A stretch of 64,000 nt of DNA. Source: Planctomycetia bacterium. GTDB taxonomy: Bacteria > Planctomycetota > Phycisphaerae > UBA1845 > UTPLA1. The translations under genes were made by a program, and so were the position numbers. The first letter of the stretch is position 1. Each line of letters begins with the position of its first letter. The stretch lies in the NCBI GenBank assembly GCA_015075745.1, contig JABTTW010000002.1, forward strand, positions 372,001 through 436,000, read 5' to 3'. This document shows, in pieces, positions 42,372-51,058 of the stretch. A model generated the notes under the pieces. It saw only the letters and a list, made by a program, of their open reading frames with translations. It searched no databases and was not told the DNA's origin.

Positions 42372-43775
42372 ATGCGCATTTGGTTGATCCTGGGAACAGT
42401 CGGTGTATTGGGCGGCGGTACCGCCCTCTTTACGAAATTTGGCAGCAGCGGCGGCGAGGGGACCTGCTTCAACGCCACCGTCGAGACCGGCCCCATCGTC
42501 ATGACCGTCGAGACGCTCGGCACCATTGAGCCGCTCACCACGGTCACCGTGGGCTGCGAGACCACCGGCAAGATTGTGGAGATCGCCGTCGATTTTGATG
42601 AGCCCGTCTCCAAGGATCAGATCATCTGCCGAATCGACCCCGAACTGGCCGAGGCGCAGCATGCCCAATCAAAGGCCGAGCTGGCCAGGGCCAAAAGCTC
42701 AATCCTGGATGCCGAGATTCTACAAAAGGAGCAAGCCGCCAACCTCCCCGTTGCCACGCAACAGGCCCAGGGCAAGCTTCAGGAAGCCGAGGCCGCCTTA
42801 CTCGCCGAAGCATACAACTGGAAGCGAATCGACAAGCTGTACGAATCAGGCGATGCCACGGAGGCCGAGTGGACCCTCATCAAGTCCAATCACACGCGGG
42901 CCCAGGCGGCGGTCTTGTTCGCTCAGGCGGCGCTCAAGATGGCGAAGAACAACGAGCAGTTTCTTCCGCAGCGGGCTCAGGAAGCGGTGGATCAGGCCAA
43001 GGCAGCCCTGCAACTTGCAGAAGCCAGGATTGAGGCTACGCAGGCCCAGCTCGATAAGTGCATCATCAAGTCGCCGATCGACGGCATCGTGCTCCAGCGC
43101 TATCTCGATGTGGGCACCACGGTGAATGCCGCCTTTCAGACCCCCCCGCTGTTTCTCCTCGCGCCCAGCCTGACGCGCATGAAAGTGAACGCCAAGGTCA
43201 GCGAGTCCGACATCGTTCACATCGACGTCGGGCAGCATGCAAGATTCACGGTCGAAGGCAAGCAGCGCGTCCATTTTGAAGGGCGGATTCTCCACAAGCG
43301 CAATCAGCCCGAGATCATTCAGGGCGTCACCACCTACACGGTCATTCTGGAAGTGGACAATGACGAGCGCAAGACGCTCCTTCCCGGCATGTCGGTCAAT
43401 GTGGAAATCGAGTGCGTCAACCGGCCCAAAGCGACGAGAATCGCCAACAAGGCCCTGCGCTTCAAGCCGCCGCTTCCCATCGAGCAGCGGCAGGCGATGG
43501 TCGACGCGCTCCAGTGGCCGGACGAGCCCACGGCCGAAGGCGGCGGGCCGGCGCTCTATTGCAAGAAGACGCATCTCTGGCAATTCAGCGAAGCCTCGCG
43601 CCAGTGGCGGGCCGTGCCTGTCTGGATCGGCGTGACCGACAACGTCAACACGGAGATCCTCCTCGGCGCCAAGCCCGGCGATCAGTTCGTCCGCGAATTC
43701 GCCGATAGCTCCAGCGCCGGTTTCAGCCTGAAAGAAGCCATCAAACTGGCCAGCCCCGACAATCGAACACTGTAG
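42372..43775 (+). CDS. Efflux periplasmic adaptor (MacA/HlyD-like)
   Basis: 467 residues. One N-terminal hydrophobic segment (MRIWLILGTVGVLGGGTAL) followed by the biotinyl-lipoyl half domain (GTIEPLTTVTVGCETTGKI), a long coiled coil of Gln/Ala-rich helix (~residues 90-220), the second half (CIIKSPIDGIVLQRYLDVGTTV) and beta-barrel domains. It bridges an inner-membrane ABC transporter to an outer-membrane channel. I start at the ATG at 42372, with AAGGA seven bases before it. Directly ahead of a MacB-like ATPase and permease. Confidence 0.88.
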   Translation: MRIWLILGTVGVLGGGTALFTKFGSSGGEGTCFNATVETGPIVMTVETLGTIEPLTTVTVGCETTGKIVEIAVDFDEPVSKDQIICRIDPELAEAQHAQSKAELARAKSSILDAEILQKEQAANLPVATQQAQGKLQEAEAALLAEAYNWKRIDKLYESGDATEAEWTLIKSNHTRAQAAVLFAQAALKMAKNNEQFLPQRAQEAVDQAKAALQLAEARIEATQAQLDKCIIKSPIDGIVLQRYLDVGTTVNAAFQTPPLFLLAPSLTRMKVNAKVSESDIVHIDVGQHARFTVEGKQRVHFEGRILHKRNQPEIIQGVTTYTVILEVDNDERKTLLPGMSVNVEIECVNRPKATRIANKALRFKPPLPIEQRQAMVDALQWPDEPTAEGGGPALYCKKTHLWQFSEASRQWRAVPVWIGVTDNVNTEILLGAKPGDQFVREFADSSSAGFSLKEAIKLASPDNRTL

Positions 43776-43849
43776 CATCACCCTTAACCGTCCAGCGATC
43801 GGCGCGACGCCGTAAAGAGTCGGCCGACACCGCCATAGGTCCGTCAAGC

Positions 43850-44644
43850 ATGGTACAAGCCGTCGAAGCACAGCCGAGCGACACCCCGAAGCGCCCCCAA
43901 ACCGGCGCGGTGATCGAGCTCCGGGAGCTGCACAAGATCTACGACGCCGGCGAAACAGCCGTCCATGCCCTGCGCGGCGTCAATCTGCGCATCGACGAGG
44001 GCGACTACATCGCCATCATGGGCGCCAGCGGATCGGGCAAGTCCACCATGCTCAACGTCCTGGGCGCGCTCGACGTCCCCACGCGCGGCACCTACCACCT
44101 CGCCGGAAACGTCACCAGTGACATGTCGCGCGACGAGCTGGCCGCCTTGCGAAACACCTACATCGGGTTCATCTTTCAGAACTTCAATCTGCTAACGCGC
44201 AGCACGGCCCTCGAAAACGTCGAGCTGCCGATGGTCTACGCCGGCGTTCCCAAGCACACCCGGCACGCCGCGGCGCATGAAGCCATGAAGAAAGTCGATC
44301 TCGCCGACCGAACGCACCACCTGCCCTCGCAGCTATCCGGCGGTCAGCAGCAGCGCGTCGCGATCGCCCGGGCCCTGGTGAATAACCCGCGCGTCCTGCT
44401 GGCCGACGAACCGACGGGAAACCTCGACTCCCACACCAGCGGAGAAATCCTAAAAATCCTCGCCCATCTCCACGAAGTCGAAGGGCGAACCGTGGTCATG
44501 GTCACCCACGACCCGGGCGTTGCATCGTTTGCCGAACGGGTGATCGTGCTGCGCGACGGAGAAATCATTGCCGATCAGGCGACGCCGCGCAAAGGCGGCC
44601 CGCCGGTGCCGGATGTACGCGCCCTTTCGGCGATACCTGTATAA
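43850..44644 (+). CDS. ABC transporter ATPase of MacB/LolD type
   Basis: 264 residues. Walker A GASGSGKSTMLN, signature LSGGQQQRVAIARAL, Walker B LLADEPTGNLDSHTS, and the H-loop THDPGVASFAERV are complete. The LolD-type starter IELRELHKIYDAGETAVHALRGVNLRIDEGDYIAIMG fits the MacB/LolCDE group that works on envelope cargo. It is followed by its permease, 57 bp on. Substrates could be antibiotics, peptides or lipoproteins. Confidence 0.92.
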   Translation: MVQAVEAQPSDTPKRPQTGAVIELRELHKIYDAGETAVHALRGVNLRIDEGDYIAIMGASGSGKSTMLNVLGALDVPTRGTYHLAGNVTSDMSRDELAALRNTYIGFIFQNFNLLTRSTALENVELPMVYAGVPKHTRHAAAHEAMKKVDLADRTHHLPSQLSGGQQQRVAIARALVNNPRVLLADEPTGNLDSHTSGEILKILAHLHEVEGRTVVMVTHDPGVASFAERVIVLRDGEIIADQATPRKGGPPVPDVRALSAIPV

Positions 44645-44701
44645 GACTGACCCTCGCGCGTTGATGCGCGTGAATTGAACAGGAGTCCGACGGAAAAAGT
44701 C

Positions 44702-45925
44702 ATGCTGGCCCTTTGGATTGAATGCTTCAAGATGGGACTGCGGGAGCTGTGGCGGCACCGGCTGCGCTCCATGCTCACCATGATCGGCATGATCATGGGC
44801 GTCTCCGTCGTCATCATCTGCGTCAGCGTCGTCCAGGGCGTCAAGGAGTCGCTGATCGGCGACATCCGCAAGGCCGGACGCAACATGATCCTCGTCATCA
44901 ACGAAGAAGGCGAGAAAAGCCGCGCCTCGTCGCTCGGCGGGCAGACCAGCCACCTCAGCGTCGCCGACAGCGAGGCCATCGAGCTGGAGTGTGATGCCGT
45001 CTCGATGACCTGCCCGTCGCATGGCACCAAGGCCGTCGTCTCCAGCGAGACCGACAGCACCTTGATCGACATCACCGGCGTCACCCAGACCTACACCGCC
45101 ATTCGCAATTGGGGCGTCGCCGAGGGACGCGACTTTGAGCCGTTTGACATCGTCGCCCCGCGACGCGTCTGTCTCATCGGCCAGACCGCGGTCAACGACC
45201 TCTTCGGCGATAAGAACCCGGTCAACGAGACGATTCGCATCGGCCGGCTGTCGTTCAAGATCGTCGGTGTCCTCGCCCCCAAGGGTTTCAATCCGCTGGG
45301 CCAGGACGAGGACAAGGTGGTCATCGTCCCGCTGCCGATCATGCTCCGCGACATTCTGGCCGTGCGCGATCCGGCGGTTATTCTCTGCTCGGCCATCAGC
45401 GATGAGGCCGTAGAGCGAGCCGTCGTGCAGGTGCGCGACCTGCTCAGGCAACGGCACAAGCTGGCCGAGGTTGACGGCGACGACTTCAAGGTGACGACGC
45501 TCAAGGAAAAGGAAGAACAGGCCCGCAGCGTCAGCGATCAGATGACCCTGCTCATGTTCTTCCTCGCGCTGGTGAGTCTGGCGGTCGGCGGCGTGGGGAT
45601 CATGAACATCATGCTCGTCGCCGTGACCGAGCGCACCCGGGAAATCGGCATTCGCATGGCCATCGGGGCCAGCACCAAGGCGATCAACCGGCAGTTCCTC
45701 ATCGAGGCGTCGGTCATCTCCTCGGCGGGCGGCGCCGTGGGGATCGGGATCGGCGTGGTGTTCTCGATGCTGATCGCCTCGGCGATTCAGATTCAGGCGG
45801 TCCTGTCGGCGAGCATCATCATTCTTGCGTTCGTCTTCAGCGCCGGCGTGGGGGTGGTGTTCGGCCTATGGCCCGCGCGCCGCGCGGCGGGGTTGAACCC
45901 GATCGAGGCCCTACGGCACGACTAA
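44702..45925 (+). CDS. ABC transporter permease, MacB/FtsX fold
   Basis: 407 residues. One membrane segment at residues ~25-45 (LTMIGMIMGVSVVIICVSVV), a large periplasmic domain (~45-275), and three further segments at the C-terminal end with the FtsX domain motif (TREIGIRMAIGASTKAINRQFLIEA). This is the mechanotransmission layout of MacB. The start at 44702 (MLALWIECFK) is preferred to a TTG nine codons upstream; GGA stands eight bases before it. No outer-membrane channel gene follows. Confidence 0.9.
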   Translation: MLALWIECFKMGLRELWRHRLRSMLTMIGMIMGVSVVIICVSVVQGVKESLIGDIRKAGRNMILVINEEGEKSRASSLGGQTSHLSVADSEAIELECDAVSMTCPSHGTKAVVSSETDSTLIDITGVTQTYTAIRNWGVAEGRDFEPFDIVAPRRVCLIGQTAVNDLFGDKNPVNETIRIGRLSFKIVGVLAPKGFNPLGQDEDKVVIVPLPIMLRDILAVRDPAVILCSAISDEAVERAVVQVRDLLRQRHKLAEVDGDDFKVTTLKEKEEQARSVSDQMTLLMFFLALVSLAVGGVGIMNIMLVAVTERTREIGIRMAIGASTKAINRQFLIEASVISSAGGAVGIGIGVVFSMLIASAIQIQAVLSASIIILAFVFSAGVGVVFGLWPARRAAGLNPIEALRHD

Positions 45926-45928
45926 CCG

Positions 45929-46051
45929 CTAATGAGTGGAAATGTCTTCAAGCGGAATCCCGTCATCGCATGCCTTTCTCAATACCTGGCCCGGCTCGCC
46001 TTTGATAATGGCCCATCGATAGCGCATCCCGAATGCACCGACGTTGGCCAT
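45929..46051 (-). CDS. Possible 40-residue small protein
   Basis: Reads MANVGAFGMRYRWAIIKGEP and ends DDGIPLEDISTH. It is in the same reading frame as the HTH gene upstream, separated by its stop codon and ~20 in-frame codons. The sequence looks coding-like but has no recognised family or clear ribosome site. Could also be a fragment. Confidence 0.25.
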   Translation of the reverse strand: MANVGAFGMRYRWAIIKGEPGQVLRKACDDGIPLEDISTH

Positions 46052-46105
46052 CGTGCATGACAAGATGCCCGTCGGGAAGGCTCCGACACAGCAGGTCGAT
46101 CCGCT

Positions 46106-46390
46106 TTACTTCAGGCAGGAATTCAGCAGTTGCTGAACCGACTTCGTCACGCGGTCGACCATGACCTTGCGGCAGGCAGGGGCGCTCTGCTTGATCTTGT
46201 AGCCCTTGTCGCCGAGGGTGACCGAGATGCCCCAGTCGCTCAGGATCGACAGGTCGCGGAAGATGGTGCGCCGCGACGCCTTCAGTTTTGTCTGGAGCTG
46301 CCTGAGTGTCGCCCCGCTGCCGCCGAGCGTGCGACAGAGCTGCATCATCCGCTTCAGGTGTGCGCCATCAACGACGATTGTTCGAGACAT
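46106..46390 (-). CDS. Small HTH protein (DeoR/HTH_11-like)
   Basis: 94 residues from the ATG at 46390, with GGAGG seven bases upstream. Residues ~10-65 form a winged helix: LKRMMQLCRTLGGSGATLRQLQTKLKASRRTIFRDLSILSDWGISVTLGDKGYKI. The rest (APACRKVMVDRVTKSVQQLL) is helical and may dimerise. No ligand domain follows, so it may be a minimal transcription factor. Its target is not visible. Confidence 0.7.
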   Translation of the reverse strand: MSRTIVVDGAHLKRMMQLCRTLGGSGATLRQLQTKLKASRRTIFRDLSILSDWGISVTLGDKGYKIKQSAPACRKVMVDRVTKSVQQLLNSCLK

Positions 46391-46554
46391 GACAAATCCT
46401 CCAAACCATGGTCCGCCCCATTCACAATCAACGCCCTGTTCCGCATTCGAGCGCGGCCCGTCATTCGAAGGAATCCTATGAGCCGGGCGCCGATTTGTCA
46501 CGCGCCAAGCGAAGTTAGTTTTCCGCCCCGACGCCTTGCACTTGGCGTGCCAAG

Positions 46555-48099
46555 CTAGCGGCCCTCCTGGCGGCCCCCACCGTGTAACTGCCACCATTCT
46601 CGCACACGATCAGGATTGTAATGTACGGCCTTTTCCCGCAGTGCCGCCAGGCGTGGCGTGAGATCAATGGACTCCGGATCCTCCTTAATCACGCCGAAAG
46701 TCATGCCCCCCACCTTGATCGTCAATATCGTGTTCCCCGACGGACCGTGCGTGCCCAGGATGCGGAGCCTGTTATCGCGGACGAGCAACCTCATGCCGAA
46801 TTCAGCATATTCGACGCTCTCCGGCAGCAGGCTCTGCGGCAGCCCTGAAGGCCAGGTGAACGCGAGGGCATCCTGGGCCGCCGAAAGCAGCAATTCCCGG
46901 TCAATCGTCCCGGATTGCCCCGGCGGCGGCACTACCACGACCTCGACATCCGCAGATTTGATGTTGTCATCGACGATGTCGAGATTATTGATCCGCACGG
47001 ATAATCGCCCCGTGGCCGTTCCCCTGCCCCAGGGACGCAGCCAATCTTCGACGGTGATGCCCGACACGCTCCCGGAGAGACGCAATCGCTCGATGTGCCC
47101 CAGTGCCAGATCGACGGCGTCGAGATTGATCGACGCGTCGCCGGCCAGTTCTCCCTGCCCGAACAGTCGCGCGAAGGGGGCCAGTTGAAGATGCTCGATG
47201 CGGCCCTTGCCCCGGAAATGCGTCACCACTTCGCCGCTCACTCGGGCAGCGTCCACGTTGACCGAGAACCGCCCCTCCAACGGACCCCACGCCACCGAAC
47301 GCGTCAGCTCCGCCAGCTCCACGTCGGCGAGTTCCCCCTGAATCCAGACCTCGGGCCGTTCGGCGTGATCGATGTATTGAAGACTGCCGGCGAATTGGCC
47401 GTGCTCAACGTGGCTGCCTCCCAGCAAAGGACCGATGCCCATCGCCTCCAGCGGAATCTTCGGCACGGTGAGGAGTAGCTCGGAGACCTGCACGCCGCCC
47501 TGCGGGATAAATCGTGCGTGAATCTGAACGCCCTGGGCGATCGGCCGACCATTCAATTCGTAGGCGTGCAGTCGGGCAATGCCGGACTTCGGATCGGAAA
47601 AATCAATGGAGCCGAAAGTGTCGCGACAGCTCAGGCGAAAATCGCCCCGCTCGAAGGAAATCTCAAATCCCTCCATGTCCACATTGACGAGCTTGAGGTC
47701 TTCGAAATCGTGGCCCAGGCTCGATTCCAAAACCCGGCGATAGTCCTCCTTGACCCACCGGTCGCTGCGAATCGCCAGCATCCCGCTGACCAACTTAAGC
47801 TCGTTCGACTCGATCCCGTCCGATTTGTTTTCCTGCCAGATCGCGTCCTTGCAGGAAAACACCCGGTCGCGCTGATTCGGCAGCCAGATGACCACATCTT
47901 CAAACGTCCGGCTCGAAAACGTCCGGCCGCGAATCCGCCCGACTTCGCAGGGCAGCTCGAAGAAGCTGGTCAGATCTTCCTGCACCCTGCGCCGATAGGC
48001 GTCACTGCGCAGGTTGTAGGCATAGCTCGCCGTCCAGGTGATCGACCCGCCGACCAGAACGACGGCGGCAACAAGCAGGCTCTTTCGGTGCAACAACAT
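46555..48099 (-). CDS. AsmA/YdbH-like membrane-anchored protein
   Basis: 514 residues with an N-terminal membrane anchor (LLVAAVVLVGGSITWTASYAY, residues ~8-28) and a long region of repeated beta segments resembling AsmA-like or DUF-type proteins that bridge lipids between membranes (LHAYELNGRPIAQGVQIHARF, LQLAPFARLFGQGELAGDASINLDAVDL, GTATGRLSVRINNLDI). Named family not certain. Ends at 46555, next to the HTH gene, and diverges from nuoD at the other side. Confidence 0.55.
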   Translation of the reverse strand: MLLHRKSLLVAAVVLVGGSITWTASYAYNLRSDAYRRRVQEDLTSFFELPCEVGRIRGRTFSSRTFEDVVIWLPNQRDRVFSCKDAIWQENKSDGIESNELKLVSGMLAIRSDRWVKEDYRRVLESSLGHDFEDLKLVNVDMEGFEISFERGDFRLSCRDTFGSIDFSDPKSGIARLHAYELNGRPIAQGVQIHARFIPQGGVQVSELLLTVPKIPLEAMGIGPLLGGSHVEHGQFAGSLQYIDHAERPEVWIQGELADVELAELTRSVAWGPLEGRFSVNVDAARVSGEVVTHFRGKGRIEHLQLAPFARLFGQGELAGDASINLDAVDLALGHIERLRLSGSVSGITVEDWLRPWGRGTATGRLSVRINNLDIVDDNIKSADVEVVVVPPPGQSGTIDRELLLSAAQDALAFTWPSGLPQSLLPESVEYAEFGMRLLVRDNRLRILGTHGPSGNTILTIKVGGMTFGVIKEDPESIDLTPRLAALREKAVHYNPDRVREWWQLHGGGRQEGR

Positions 48100-48257
48100 C
48101 CCTGGGCATCCTCAACGGCTTTAGGGCACGTTCCTAACGGCCTGCCGTATGCTGTCAAGTTTCCCGCCGCATTATCGCCGGTTGAGTTAGCGGTGAAAGC
48201 CGGTAACATCGTCCCCTATTGGAGCGCGGGAATTCGCCCGCCGGGAGTTCGATCTCT

Positions 48258-49511
48258 ATGGCCATCATGCCCGACATTCGCCCGACCCGACTCGAGCGCG
48301 ACGAACTCGGCGGCGATCTGTGGACGCTGAACTTCGGCCCTCAGCACCCCGCCACCCACACGACCTTGCGACTCGTCCTGGAGCTCGACGGCGAGACGGT
48401 CATCGCCTGCACGCCGCACATCGGCTATCTCCACAGCGGCTTCGAAAAGCTCGGCGAGCATCTGAACTACAACCAGTACGTCGTCGTCACCGATCGGATG
48501 AACTACATCAGCCCGATGGCCAACAACATCGCCTGGCACGCCGCCTGCGAAAAGCTGTTCGGCATCGAACTGACCCCTCGCTGCAAAGTCATCCGCACCA
48601 TCATCGCCGAACTCGCCCGCATCCAGGATCACCTCCTCTGCGTCGGTACGGCCGGCCTGGACCTCGGCGCCTTCACCGCCTTTCTCTACGCCTTCAACGA
48701 ACGCGAGCACATTTACGACCTCTTCGAGGAGATCTGCGGCGCGCGCTTCACCACGAGCTACACCCGCGTCGGCGGCCTGATGCAGGACATGCCCCCCGAT
48801 TGGCCCGACCACGTGAAGACCTTCATGGAGCGCGTCCCCCGCGCCATCGAAGATACCGAATCACTCCTCACCCGAAACCGCATCTTCGTCGAGCGCACCA
48901 AGGGCATCGGCGTCCTCGGTTACGACGACGCCGTCCAATGGGGCTGGACCGGCCCCATCGCCAGGGCATCCGGTGTCATGCGCGATCTGCGAAAGGATGA
49001 GCCCTACCTCTGCTACGCCGACAACTGGGACGGCAAAGGCTCGTCCGGTGTCCAGTTCAAGGTGCCCATCGGGCGAAACGGCGACGTGTACGATCGTTAT
49101 CTCGTGCGCATGGAGGAGATGCGGCAGTCGCTGGCCATTCTTGCGCAGCTCGTGGACAACATCCCCGCCGGGCCGATCAACGTCCTGCCCGACGACAAGC
49201 ATACCCTGCCCGACAAGCGCGAAGTCTATTTCTCCATCGAGGGGTTGATCAACCACTTCGAGCAGATCATGACCAACCGCGGCTTTCAGCCGCCGATCGG
49301 CGAGGCCTACGACGCCAACGAGACGGCCAACGGCGAACTCGGTTTCTACCTCGCCTCAGACGGCGAGAACTGCCCATACCGTGCTCGCTGCCGCCCGCCG
49401 AGCTTCATTAACTATTCAGTCTTCCCCAAGCTGGTCATCGGCCACTCGATCAGCGACGTGGTCGCCGTCCTGGGCAGCCTCAACATCATCGCGGCGGAAC
49501 TGGATCGATAG
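48258..49511 (+). CDS. nuoD: NADH-quinone oxidoreductase subunit D
   Basis: 417 residues. The 49-kDa-type quinone-site subunit of complex I: FGPQHPATHTTLRLVLELDGE near the N-terminus, PHIGYLHSGFEKLGEHLNYNQYVVVTDRMNY, and PYRARCRPPSFINYSV near the end. The ATG at 48258 is chosen with GGGAG ten bases ahead; an ATG three codons on is possible. No other nuo genes flank it, so this is a detached subunit gene. Confidence 0.93.
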   Translation: MAIMPDIRPTRLERDELGGDLWTLNFGPQHPATHTTLRLVLELDGETVIACTPHIGYLHSGFEKLGEHLNYNQYVVVTDRMNYISPMANNIAWHAACEKLFGIELTPRCKVIRTIIAELARIQDHLLCVGTAGLDLGAFTAFLYAFNEREHIYDLFEEICGARFTTSYTRVGGLMQDMPPDWPDHVKTFMERVPRAIEDTESLLTRNRIFVERTKGIGVLGYDDAVQWGWTGPIARASGVMRDLRKDEPYLCYADNWDGKGSSGVQFKVPIGRNGDVYDRYLVRMEEMRQSLAILAQLVDNIPAGPINVLPDDKHTLPDKREVYFSIEGLINHFEQIMTNRGFQPPIGEAYDANETANGELGFYLASDGENCPYRARCRPPSFINYSVFPKLVIGHSISDVVAVLGSLNIIAAELDR

Positions 49512-49533
49512 CGAATCCGCGCCGACTTCGGCC

Positions 49534-50127
49534 TCACGGCAGCAAATCCGCCACCATGATGATCGCATCCGGCTTCGCCAGCGGAGAAATGACCGCGTCG
49601 GCAGAGTGCTGCTGCGATTCCGAGTAGCGAACGCCGAAATCCGCCTCGAGATCTTTGACAGGTTTGCGAAAGATGTGAACGCAGTTCTCGACCATATCGA
49701 CAACCCAGTAGTCGTCAATGCCCGTCGATGCGTAAAGACTGGTCTTCTTTCCGAGGTCCAGTTCGCTGCTGGCGTCGCTCACTTCGACCACCAGCAAAGC
49801 AGTCGTCGGGTGCTGCGGGTAATCTCGCGGCGAGCCCCGCACGACCGCGATGTCCGGCTCCGGCTCCGATCCATCCGGACAGGTCAGGGGCAACTGTACC
49901 CGAATCCACACATCCGCCGAAAACACCCGCTGCACGGAGGCTTGGACCAGACCAATGCCCTGCGCGTGCCGATATCCTTGAGGACTCATTTCCAAGATAT
50001 CTCCATCGATGAGCTGCACGCGCTGCCCCTCAAACAACCCGGCCTCGGCCATCCGGTAGTATTCCTCCCTCGACCATTTCCGGGCTCGGGGCGGCTGCGC
50101 GTTTGTCAAATCGACTGCCCGATGCAT
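49534..50127 (-). CDS. Uma2-family endonuclease-like protein
   Basis: 197 residues of the Uma2 (DUF820) family with a PD-(D/E)XK nuclease fold: EYYRMAEAGLFEGQRVQLIDGDILEMSPQG, then EPEPDIAVVRG, LLVVEVSDASSELDLGKKTSLYASTGIDDYWVVD, and VHIFRKP. The D...E-x-S...K residues of the site are present. These genes occur in large numbers in cyanobacteria and planctomycetes; cellular role is uncertain. It has its own extended -10 promoter. Confidence 0.85.
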   Translation of the reverse strand: MHRAVDLTNAQPPRARKWSREEYYRMAEAGLFEGQRVQLIDGDILEMSPQGYRHAQGIGLVQASVQRVFSADVWIRVQLPLTCPDGSEPEPDIAVVRGSPRDYPQHPTTALLVVEVSDASSELDLGKKTSLYASTGIDDYWVVDMVENCVHIFRKPVKDLEADFGVRYSESQQHSADAVISPLAKPDAIIMVADLLP

Positions 50128-50150
50128 GATGTGGCTCCCATGCCACCCTT

Positions 50151-50159
50151 ATTATATCA
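50151..50159 (-). promoter_or_regulatory. Extended -10 promoter of the Uma2 gene
   Basis: Minus-strand TGATATAAT (TGnTATAAT) 24 bases upstream of the ATG at 50127. The -35 region is poor, as expected when an extended -10 is used. Confidence 0.4.
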
Positions 50160-50211
50160 TTCTCGACCGGATCGGCTGCGTATGATTTTCCGCCCGATCT
50201 GGAGTATCTAA

Positions 50212-51018
50212 ATGTCGGAATCCATGAAGCGCCGCGCCGCCCTCGCGTCAGTCATCGTTGCTGTCTCCATTATGGCCGGCTGCGGCCCCAAGCCTCCCAG
50301 CGTGTTGCTGGAGACCCCGGCCCAGTTGCCCGCTGACCTCGGCGAAAAGAAGCTCTTCCACACGCCACAGGCCTACATCTATGCCCGAGACGAACTCGCC
50401 GCGGGCGAGATGGATCGCATGGTCAAGGACGTGGCCTCCTACGTGAAACGCAAGCACGGCCGCGAACTGGGCAAGGGGCTGGTCCTGATCATGGACCCGA
50501 AGGATGCACCGATCGCCGCGACCATCGAGGACCAGCTCGTATTGGAGCGCGATCCATCCATCATGGTGACAAAGCCGCGACACGCAAAAAGCCCGGCCGA
50601 GGTTAGAAACCGACTTGTGGACGAGGGCATCCCGGAGGGGCCAAGCATTCTCGCAGCCTCGGTCCCCCTGCCAACATCTAAGTGTCGCGAGTTGGGAATC
50701 GGCGGGACCCAGGCAAAATGGGCGGTTGCAGTTCCGTCGAACGAGCTGGCGCAGGAATGCGCAGTAGAAATCACGGTCGGCGCGCTCAGGAAAAAACGGC
50801 CCGACTTACCCGAAGAAAAGACGCGCTCATTGGCCCGCTCACTTTCGCTTTCAAAACCGTTCGAGGTTGGTCGATCCATACCGATTTATGTTTACTGGGC
50901 TCAGTCGCAGGCGGACTGGACCGACGGGCAGCGAATAGAAGCGATTCAGCGCTTTATCAAATACACATTTCGCTCCAACTGGCTCCCGGTCCCATCCGAC
51001 GATGAGTTACAGTGGTGA
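50212..51018 (+). CDS. Lipoprotein of unknown function
   Basis: 268 residues. Lipoprotein signal (SVIVAVSIMAGC, lipid on Cys23). The remaining sequence is soluble, with RKHGRELGKGLVLIMDP and a C-terminal QADWTDGQRIEAIQRFIKY. No family is recognised. It lies immediately before an ABC permease gene, with 40 bp between; that adjacency is probably incidental. Start at 50212 (MSESMKRR). Confidence 0.6.
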   Translation: MSESMKRRAALASVIVAVSIMAGCGPKPPSVLLETPAQLPADLGEKKLFHTPQAYIYARDELAAGEMDRMVKDVASYVKRKHGRELGKGLVLIMDPKDAPIAATIEDQLVLERDPSIMVTKPRHAKSPAEVRNRLVDEGIPEGPSILAASVPLPTSKCRELGIGGTQAKWAVAVPSNELAQECAVEITVGALRKKRPDLPEEKTRSLARSLSLSKPFEVGRSIPIYVYWAQSQADWTDGQRIEAIQRFIKYTFRSNWLPVPSDDELQW

Positions 51019-51058
51019 TCCCGGCGACATCGAAACTTCGCCTGATTGACACACAAGA

